From Saccharicrinis fermentans DSM 9555 = JCM 21142 (GTDB lineage Bacteria > Bacteroidota > Bacteroidia > Bacteroidales > Marinilabiliaceae), in the NCBI RefSeq assembly GCF_000517085.1, contig NZ_KI912107.1, positions 3,841,980 through 3,905,979 on the forward strand: 64,000 nt of DNA, read 5' to 3'. Numbering within the stretch: position 1 is the stretch's first letter; each line of letters opens with the position of its first letter. Made by a program: the position numbers and the translations under genes. Positions 57,892-64,000 of the stretch are shown here, piece after piece. The notes under the pieces are model-generated. The model did not search any database, had not been told where the DNA came from, and saw only the letters and a program-made list of their open reading frames with translations.

Positions 57892-58041
57892 ATTAAAATA
57901 ATTGAGCAGAGGAATGGCCTTCCAGATTTTTGGGAAACCTTAGTATTTGTCGGGAAATTATATCACGCACTTGAGGAAGTTTCACATAAAAGGATAATTC
58001 GTCCTAATTGGGATTTATATATGCAAGGTTATAATGAATAA
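57892..58041 (+). pseudogene. 3' fragment of an unknown gene, copy B
   Basis: Same 49-codon frame as 36671-36820, beginning at the end of the IS66-derived element and ending YMQGYNE. Nearly identical to copy A, showing that the block from here through the intron was duplicated. Confidence 0.6.
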
Positions 58042-58055
58042 AACACGCGTTTACA

Positions 58056-59186
58056 ATCGAATAGGTGGCCGACAGGATTGTAGCCCTGCCAGAGGAACAT
58101 AGCCTCTCTTTTTGAGGCGGTCGATAGTGATGGCGGTTCCTAAAATAGGACTTTGCCAACAATCTGTTTAATTTAATTTTTGTTGGCGATTTACACTGCG
58201 TTACAATTGGGCGATAGACCACCCACCGATTATTCATAATATAAGTATATGCTTTAAGGCATTCATGATTTCGTTCCTCAAATCTAATTCTGCTCCAAGC
58301 ATACACCATACCTGCTTCTACGCCAGACCGTATCAGGTTCTTGCGTTTCCGTTCCGGCTTCTTTATTCACAAGTGTTCATTTTTTGTGTTCATGATTTCC
58401 GCTTTGCTCCAATTCAATGATGCCAAATGCAGTATCTAAGACGATTACGGAGCCAGCCATCCAACTCTTCCAGTTTTGTTTTGATATTGGCATATTTGAA
58501 GTTGTTAATCCAGTTGCTTACGATTTTGGTCGAGATAGTCTTTAAGTTCGGAAACTCTCATACCATCAACACCGCCCGCTCCTTTGTTGCTTACCACTCC
58601 CTTGCAAGCTATGGTTAAGTTTGCAGGGTAAAGTACCCGTTCAATTAAATGATTAGTGTTCCGTTTTCTTCTTTTCATACTTATTCTTCTTAATTCCCTG
58701 CTATATCTCTTTGGGGCTAGAAAGGTTTTAATCCTTTAACTTCCATCAAAGATCAATAGCGATGTAAAGTTCAGCCCTTCACTTATCTATGAGACCTCCA
58801 TGCTTTGCGTGGTATTCGTAAGAATGGCTCGCTTTCCAAAGCTACTATGGCTTTTGCTGACTGCTCTGCTCTATTAACTCGTAATTACAGAGCTCTCCCC
58901 TGGTAAGTGCTATATATAATATTTGCTGCGCTAATCGCTCACAAAATAATCTTCACTGCATAGGTCACCCCATACCACTACGTTTTTACATTCGTAAAAA
59001 GTGTCACTTGCTAACGGTTCGAAGCGTTACCTCCGCCCGTGATGGGACTTTCTGCCTGATGACAGACAGTGCACCCTCTGGATATTAAATAATACTCCAC
59101 ATTCCGCGGTTTATTGAAGATAATTTGTATTTTCAAACTTTTTCAACAACTTCGGGTGTGGGTGTACTGCAGCACATGCAGGGCAC
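58056..59186 (-). mobile_element. Group II intron, copy D (1.13 kb, degraded)
   Basis: Same 5' end (GTGCCCTGCATGTGCTGCAG at 59186) and 3' end (about 58056) as copy A; internal deletion joins an N-terminal RT piece (NKGAGGVDGMRVSELKDYL) to a maturase piece around 58500. Part of the 5' region (59050-59080) is replaced by sequence not in the other copies. No working maturase. Confidence 0.75.
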
Positions 59187-59381
59187 ACACAAAAGCTAAT
59201 ACGTAATGCTGGGAATACTGTGTATACTAGGGTTTGTACGGTTTTTGACCTCCGCCAAATCTACGATTTGACTAGCTTTAAAATTTAAAAGTTAGCTATA
59301 AAATCGTAGTTTTGGCTACATAGTTATTTAAAGCAGTTGTAGGTTAAATTCCGCACTACTCATACGCATAACGTTGTATGC
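59184..59381 (+). other. Candidate integron attC site 3
   Basis: The arm at the intron edge (ACACAAAAGCTAATACGTAA) pairs imperfectly with the arm ending CATACGCATAACGTTGTATG (core GTTGTAT at 59373-59379). The right arm has extra bases. Site 2 at 38.4-38.55 kb shares ATACGTAATG on the left arm and CACTACTCATAC on the right arm. Confidence 0.5.
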
Positions 59382-59603
59382 AAGGCAGAATGAGCAGGTT
59401 GACTATAATATAATGAATTGTAATTTGAAAATCTTGATTGAAAATATAAGCTCATTGATTGAAGGTTACTGCAAGAAAAAAACAGTTTTTGCCCGCCCGC
59501 TTCTGCCCTTCGGGACAGTTGGGGAAGCCCACTCACATTGCACACATGCCGAAGAAAAATCGGCAAGAGTGCAATTTTTGCCATCGCTCAAAATACTGCT
59601 AAC

Positions 59604-60263
59604 ATGAAGCGACTCTTCGCATTAGGTGATATCCACGGTTGTTTTGACTCTCTCAAAGAGTTAGTTGAAAACAAAATTCAACTAAACAAAGGTGATAAAC
59701 TTATTCTGTTAGGCGACTATATTGACAGAGGCAATAAGAGCAAAGAGGTTGTTGATTATATCATTGACCTACAAGAAAAAGGATTTGATATTATTCCGCT
59801 TCTTGGGAATCATGAAATGTTACTTTTAGAAACTCTTGAAGATGAAAAGAATTTATCTAAATGGATTCAAAATGGTGGAGTCAAAACACTAAAAAACTTT
59901 AATATTGAATCAGTCAACGATATTTCTCCCAAATATTTAGAATTCTTTAAAAATCTGCAGAACTATTATTCATTCGAAGAATTCTTGTTTGTTCATGCAG
60001 GATGTAATGATAAAGTAGTTAATCCATTTCAGGATACTTATTCGATGTTGTGGAAAAGTCAAGCTACGTATACTAGCCCCCTACTTACTAATAAGATTAT
60101 CGTTCACGGGCATAGACCAATTTCAATAGAACTTTGTATAAAACAATTTGATGAAAATAAGCAAGTAATAAACATTGATACAGGTTGTGTCTATAAGGAA
60201 AAGGTCGGTTATGGAAAGTTAACTTCAATTGAATTGTATTCAAAAATGCTATTCTCAGTATAA
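59604..60263 (+). CDS. PPP-family serine/threonine phosphatase (metallophosphoesterase)
   Basis: 219 residues from the ATG at 59604; an upstream frame start at 59538 lies in the cassette leader. Metal-binding motifs in order: LGDIHGCFDSL (GDxHG), LLGDYIDRGNKS (GDxxDRG), LLGNHEML (GNHE), VHAGC and VHGHRPI. Similar to phage-lambda-type and PrpA/PphA bacterial phosphatases. Substrate unknown. It follows an attC-like site and shares the leader segment TTTTTGCCATCGC with the methyltransferase cassette. An IS66 is inserted 11 bp after its stop. Confidence 0.9.
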   Translation: MKRLFALGDIHGCFDSLKELVENKIQLNKGDKLILLGDYIDRGNKSKEVVDYIIDLQEKGFDIIPLLGNHEMLLLETLEDEKNLSKWIQNGGVKTLKNFNIESVNDISPKYLEFFKNLQNYYSFEEFLFVHAGCNDKVVNPFQDTYSMLWKSQATYTSPLLTNKIIVHGHRPISIELCIKQFDENKQVINIDTGCVYKEKVGYGKLTSIELYSKMLFSV

Positions 60264-60377
60264 TTTTATATAATGTAAATATGCGGTCTGCTACATATTG
60301 CAAAGTAAAAAAATGCTCCAATCCGGATGTCGATTGGAGCGTTGGAATTCTCTAAGTTTTACTGGAATCTTTTGGAA

Positions 60378-62066
60378 TTAATCGAAACTAGTGGGTGTTT
60401 TTGGAATATTCTGACAACTATTAGACTTTTTCCAATTGTGCGGCAAAAGATCAGCCAAGTCTAAATCATAATTGCTGTTGTATAACGCAATCTTAGAAAA
60501 TACATCTGTAAGCCATTCGCGAGGATTTACATCACTGGCTTTGCAGCATCCCAGTAGTGAGTACATAATTGCTGCATTTTCTGCGGCATCATGGTTGCCA
60601 CAAAACAGATAGCCTTTTCTTCCAACAGCTACCGGCCTAATTGCATTTTCAGCTCCGTTGTTGTCAGGCAGATATCGGCCATCAAGATGATAGCGAGACA
60701 GACGTAAGAAAAGATTGTATGTATAAACCAGCGCCTTACTCATCTTTCCTCCTTGTAGCGCTTTGGGGTAATAGCCTTCGATCCATTTTTCAAAAGCACG
60801 CATGATTGGATAAGCCAAGCGCTTTCGTAGTTCAGCTCTTTGCTTGTAATTCATGTTCTGATCGGTGGCCATTTGCTCAACTTGATAGATTTTAGCAATT
60901 TGTGCCAATGCGTATTCAGCCCCCGTTTTGTCTTCTTTTAGACTTTCGGAGAATTTCCTGCGCGCATGAGCCCAACAACCCAGAAGCAAAACACCTTTCT
61001 TTTGCTCATAGATTGAATATGCCTGATATCCATCGGTTTGAAGAGCTCCCTGAAAATCCTTTAATAAAGGAAGTATCACTTTTTGTGCTCGGGAACCTTT
61101 GTCGTAGTGAAAGAAAACCAAGTTATTCATTACTGATCGAACCATCCACAGATAAGCCTTTTGTGCTTTGTGCTTTTCGTTGCTAATAACAGGAATGGTA
61201 CTTTCGTCAACCTGAATATAATCAGATTTTAGAACGATTTCTTTTAAACGTGCATAAAGAGCTCTTAGTAAATCACAGCTTCCTTGAAACCAACCATTAA
61301 TGGTGGATGCAGGTAATTTTATACCAATCATTTTGAACATGGCCATTTGGCGATTAAAAGGCTGGTGGAAATAATATTTATTCATCATCAGCTCGCTCAA
61401 TAAAGAAGGCCCTGCATTGCTGCGTGGCAAAGGCAATAATGGCATTGAACCAATACGGATAGCTGATGCTTCTTCGGTCGTTTTGATCTGTAGCAATATC
61501 CGGTGATACTGATTCTTGCTTTACTGCATATTTAGGACGTTCTATACGACGTACATATACCTCTCCGGGCTTGTGTTCGAGTATTTCTGTTACTTCTTCG
61601 CCAATACGCACCCAGTTACCTTGTTTACCTTCCGGTCCAATAACTTCTACCTCTCGTCTAAGGTGGTCAGGAAGTGGTTGACGAACTGGCCTCTGCTTGT
61701 TTTTTACAGGCTTGCGGCGCTCATATTCGATAAGCTCTTTTTCTGCGTTTTCAATGATAGCTTTCTCTTCTGCAACGACCTCCAGTCCGTCCCAATCGAT
61801 CTTTCGTTGATCGGGATCTTCGGCAATATGCTTTTCACTAGAATTGCCAAAAAACTTATGGCGAAACCAAGCGAGCTGGTCGATCAGCTTTTTAATTTGC
61901 TGCTCTTTTTTAGCGACTATGGACTCTAATTTTTTGTTTTTAGCTTCCAAAGTGTCCAGAACCCTATTGTCATTTTTCGCAAGCGGGAAAGCTCCTGAAA
62001 CATCTCGTCACGTTCCTGGAGAAGCTCCTGAATTAACACATCTTTATTGCTTGAAAAATCGCTCAT
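60378..62066 (-). pseudogene. tnpC: IS66 transposase TnpC, two frameshifts
   Basis: The start ATG at 62066 reads MSDFSSNKDVLIQELLQERD. The frame is lost at a T5 run on the plus strand (61973-61977; one base short) and resumes as NKKLESIVAKKEQQIKKLID with the zinc-finger region, then breaks again near 61490 and resumes as TTEEASAIRIG. The catalytic part has QVDESTIPV (Asp), LQTDGYQAY (Asp) and DNNGAENAIRPVAVGRKGYLF (Glu). Either inactive or expressed through frameshifting. Confidence 0.85.
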
Positions 62067-62160
62067 TTATCACTGCTTGATTACGAGCTTAAAGATAGTA
62101 AAATCAAGGCTTATAGCCAATTTTATCAATCTAAAAATCCTAAAAAATCGCTTCTTTTTG

Positions 62161-62496
62161 TCACCTCTTTAAGAGCCTTTTTTTAGGCTTCACATTCTTT
62201 ACAATCAACATTAAATCGTGCCAACTTATAATGTGAGATGTGAGGCTTTCATCAAATGCAGGAAGTTTGAAAACACCACTATCGAGCTTCTTATGGTAAA
62301 TTACCAACCCGCCGTGTTCTAGATGAAGTATTTTCATGGTGGTCAGCCTACGGTTAACAAATATAAAAACTTCACCGTCCTGAACATTACGCTTCATCAA
62401 GGAGCTTACAATGCCGCTGAGTGTGTAAAAGCTTTTACGCATATCCACTGGTGCCGGATATAGAAAGTATTTAAGTTTATCGTGTAAATGAAACAT
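62161..62496 (-). CDS. tnpB: IS66 accessory protein TnpB
   Basis: 111 residues: KYFLYPAPVDMRKSFYTLSG, then GEVFIFVNRRLTTMKILHLE, the signature of IS66 Orf2 proteins, needed for transposition. Ends with a basic tail. It is 5 bp after tnpA. Confidence 0.92.
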   Translation of the reverse strand: MFHLHDKLKYFLYPAPVDMRKSFYTLSGIVSSLMKRNVQDGEVFIFVNRRLTTMKILHLEHGGLVIYHKKLDSGVFKLPAFDESLTSHIISWHDLMLIVKNVKPKKRLLKR

Positions 62497-62501
62497 CAGA
62501 C

Positions 62502-62852
62502 TTAATCAAATAAGTGAACAATTGTTTTTAATACTTGCGTGTTTATATTATCCCTTAGTAGCATCTTGGTGCCATTGGGAAATACGAATTCAATGGGAGC
62601 ATCATTATTTAAAGTAGGCTTACTCTTGATGATAGATGGACTCGATTGGTTATTCGTCGTTAACGGATTACTGTCAAATTCTAGTGGAACAAAGCTATCT
62701 GGCTCATGTGCTAATGCCTCTTCCAATTTATTTCGCCAATAGTAAAAAGTGGAAGGAGCCAAATCTTGGTTGGTACAGAAATCTTTTATGTTCAAACCTG
62801 ATTCCTGGTAATCCTTATACAAACGCTTAAATGTTGTTAATGTCATTCTCAT
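62502..62852 (-). CDS. tnpA: IS66 accessory protein TnpA
   Basis: 116 residues with an HTH of the transposase_8-like type: YQESGLNIKDFCTNQDLAPS followed by TFYYWRNKLEEAL. The C-terminal VFPNGTKMLLRDNI segment is usual for IS66 Orf1. Probable DNA-binding helper. Confidence 0.88.
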   Translation of the reverse strand: MRMTLTTFKRLYKDYQESGLNIKDFCTNQDLAPSTFYYWRNKLEEALAHEPDSFVPLEFDSNPLTTNNQSSPSIIKSKPTLNNDAPIEFVFPNGTKMLLRDNINTQVLKTIVHLFD

Positions 62853-62935
62853 TTTTTGCCATCAAAGAAACAGCGCTAGTATGAAGGTCGCAATATGTGA
62901 AAGACCGAAGACTTACTATATAATTGACTATTCTT

Positions 62936-62961
62936 AATTCGCGAATCGCGAATCGCGAATT
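62936..62961. promoter_or_regulatory. TCGCGA triple repeat, near-palindrome (possible operator)
   Basis: TCGCGA occurs at 62939, 62946 and 62953 (7-bp period) inside a 26-bp almost perfect palindrome bounded by AATT. It lies 13 bp before the start of the HTH gene, so it may be bound by that protein. IS66 is inserted just upstream of it. Confidence 0.5.
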
Positions 62962-62974
62962 GAAAACAAGTGAT

Positions 62975-63496
62975 ATGAAGAAACATAATGGGATGCGCCC
63001 CCAAGATATAGTTGTTTTATTGAAAATTATTGCACTTAAGCACGATGATTGGTATAATTCTGATTTAGCACAATCATTAAAAATCAGTCCATCTGAAATA
63101 TCGGAAGTTTTGAATAGATGCAAAATTGCAGGATTAATAGACACAAAAAAACGTAAGGTTAATATTAATTCCTTTATGGAATTTTTAATCTACGGATTAA
63201 GATATGTGTTCCCTACTCAACCAGGTGCTATAGTAAAAGGAATTCCTACAGCGCATTCGGCATCACCGATTAAGGAGCATATTTCAAGTGGTTCAGATAT
63301 TTATGTTTGGTCAAGTGCCAAAGGAACTCATCGTGGACAATCAATAGAACCTCTTTTTAAATCAATTCCTCAGATAGTACAAGATGACATATTATTCTAT
63401 GAATTACTGGCTATTGTTGACACAATAAGGGTTGGACGAGTTAGAGAAATAAACATAGCTAAAACAGAACTTGAAAAACGATTAAAGCATGGCTAG
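62975..63496 (+). CDS. HTH protein, putative antitoxin/regulator paired with a nucleotidyltransferase
   Basis: 173 residues from the ATG at 62975; a TTG frame start at 62924 begins within the IS66 duplication and is unlikely. A winged-helix-like part, DIVVLLKIIALKHDDWYNSD and KISPSEISEVLNRCKIAGLI, is followed by a C-terminal domain (PTQPGAIVKGIPTAHSASPI). It overlaps the next gene by 8 bp. The pairing with a nucleotidyltransferase recalls AbiE-like toxin-antitoxin systems, but the protein is not a standard AbiEi. Confidence 0.6.
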   Translation: MKKHNGMRPQDIVVLLKIIALKHDDWYNSDLAQSLKISPSEISEVLNRCKIAGLIDTKKRKVNINSFMEFLIYGLRYVFPTQPGAIVKGIPTAHSASPIKEHISSGSDIYVWSSAKGTHRGQSIEPLFKSIPQIVQDDILFYELLAIVDTIRVGRVREINIAKTELEKRLKHG

Positions 63497-63721
63497 TACA
63501 AATATTGAAATGCTACAAACAGTGGCAACTGGTTTGAGAGGTTTGAAAGATGATATGGTATTTGTAGGAGGAGCAGTAGCCGAATTGTATGCGAGTAATC
63601 CTGAATTATCAGATATTAGACCAACGCTTGATGTGGATTGCGTAATTGAATTGCGTTCTAAAACAGCTCATATTAAGCTGGAAGAAGACTTGAGAGCTTT
63701 AGGCTTTGCAAATGCATATTC
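63489..63721 (+). pseudogene. Nucleotidyltransferase (AbiEii/MenT-like) truncated by IS21
   Basis: About 77 native codons: LKDDMVFVGGAVAELYASNP holds the GG(A) of nucleotidyltransferases, and RPTLDVDCVIEL supplies the DxD metal-binding aspartates. The frame then runs into IS21 terminal repeats and stops at 63833. The gene product is probably lost, which leaves the HTH gene without its partner. Confidence 0.75.
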
Positions 63722-64000
63722 TGGAAGTATTCGGACACCCATTCTGAAAACATCCGGACAGGCATTCCGGAATTATTCGGACACTCATTCTGGAAACATT
63801 CGGACAGTCGTTCCGGAAACATCCGGACATTGATTTAGGTCTGTTTATCTTGCTTTTCCAAAAAAAGGAAAGCGATGAAAAAAACAGACATGAAAAAAGT
63901 ACGCGAATTATTACATCTAGTTATTGGGCAAGGCCATAGTTCACGTCAGGCAGCCAAGATTGCCGGCATGAGCAAGAGCAGCGCCAGCGAGTATGTCAGC
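63722..64000 (+). mobile_element. IS21-family element, left end only (runs off window)
   Basis: Five tandem 23-bp repeats start at 63722, 63745, 63768, 63791 and 63814, each with GGAA...ATTCGGACA or ATCCGGACA; they are the terminal IstA-binding repeats. The repeats differ from those of the IS21 at 54998, so this is a different member. Confidence 0.85.
63875..64000 (+). CDS. istA: IS21 transposase IstA, N-terminal 42 residues
   Basis: MKKTDMKKVRELLHLVIGQG, then HSSRQAAKIAGMSKSSASEY, the N-terminal HTH of IstA. The remainder lies beyond the window. Confidence 0.85.
   Translation, partial: MKKTDMKKVRELLHLVIGQGHSSRQAAKIAGMSKSSASEYVS

Larger units (their letters stand above)
60275..62916 (-). 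mobile_element. IS66-family insertion sequence (2642 bp)
   Basis: Ends GTAAATATGCGGTCTGCTAC (60275) and the complement of GTAAGTCTTCGGTCTTTCAC (62916) are imperfect inverted repeats starting GTAA, typical of IS66. TATATAAT flanks both sides (60267-60274, 62917-62924), the 8-bp duplication of the family. tnpA, tnpB and a frameshifted tnpC lie on the minus strand. Confidence 0.93.

Noticed and set aside
33541-59190. CRISPR array from recurrent blocks
   Set aside because: The repeated blocks are hundreds of bases long and belong to intron copies; no short regularly spaced repeats or cas genes.

Overview
The window reads as a chromosome of a Bacteroidota bacterium, most likely order Marinilabiliales/Bacteroidales (inference). 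The support is a type IX secretion gene (porQ), a DUF5683 gene next to parAB, Bacteroidetes-type -7 promoter boxes (TAnnTTTG) ahead of several genes, and an envelope gene set typical of the phylum. No rRNA or tRNA gene was recognised.

Left part (1-30.5 kb) is ordinary core genome. It holds a partial aldehyde dehydrogenase, recX, an LPP20-like envelope protein, a flippase-like membrane protein and a KamA-family radical SAM enzyme. Then comes a minus-strand cell-shape block, purH-mreB-mreC-mreD-mrdA-rodA. It is followed by an FtsX/MacB-type permease, the minus-strand run porQ-cmk-ispH-pfkA, a Cys-cluster protein, an EamA transporter, priA, an FAD oxidoreductase, a heptose-kinase-like gene, parA, parB, DUF5683 and a LysM lytic transglycosylase.

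Right part (30.5-64 kb) is an accessory region, visibly richer in A+T and full of mobile elements. It starts with a decayed tyrosine recombinase. From about 31.4 to 44 kb it looks like an array of integron-type gene cassettes without a working integrase: a membrane protein gene broken by an IS701-family element, an AAA/TOPRIM (OLD/PARIS-like) defence candidate, a BsuBI/PstI-type restriction-modification system with a broken DUF262 gene, and two overlapping GNAT acetyltransferases. Four shortened group II introns lie between them, all on the minus strand. Three of them have their 5' end exactly at the arm of an imperfect palindrome resembling an attC site. A related block (57.6-60.3 kb) carries another intron, another attC-like palindrome and a PPP-family phosphatase.

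Between these blocks lie an alpha-oxoamine synthase gene with a TetR regulator (44.8-48 kb) and a peptide natural-product (RiPP) locus at 48.3-54.9 kb. The locus consists of a LytTR regulator, a radical SAM/SPASM maturase, a C39-peptidase ABC exporter, an outer-membrane beta-barrel protein, a 36-codon coupled small ORF and a 56-residue precursor-like peptide with a Cys-Cys pair. The precursor is followed by a good terminator. This is the best candidate for a previously undescribed system here.

Insertion sequences could be delimited to the base: IS701-like (TTAA duplication), an IS4-like relic (9-bp duplication), IS21 (8-bp duplication) nested inside a small IS66-derived element, a full IS66 (8-bp duplication, tnpC frameshifted), an IS110 fragment, and a second IS21 running off the right edge after cutting a nucleotidyltransferase toxin-like gene.
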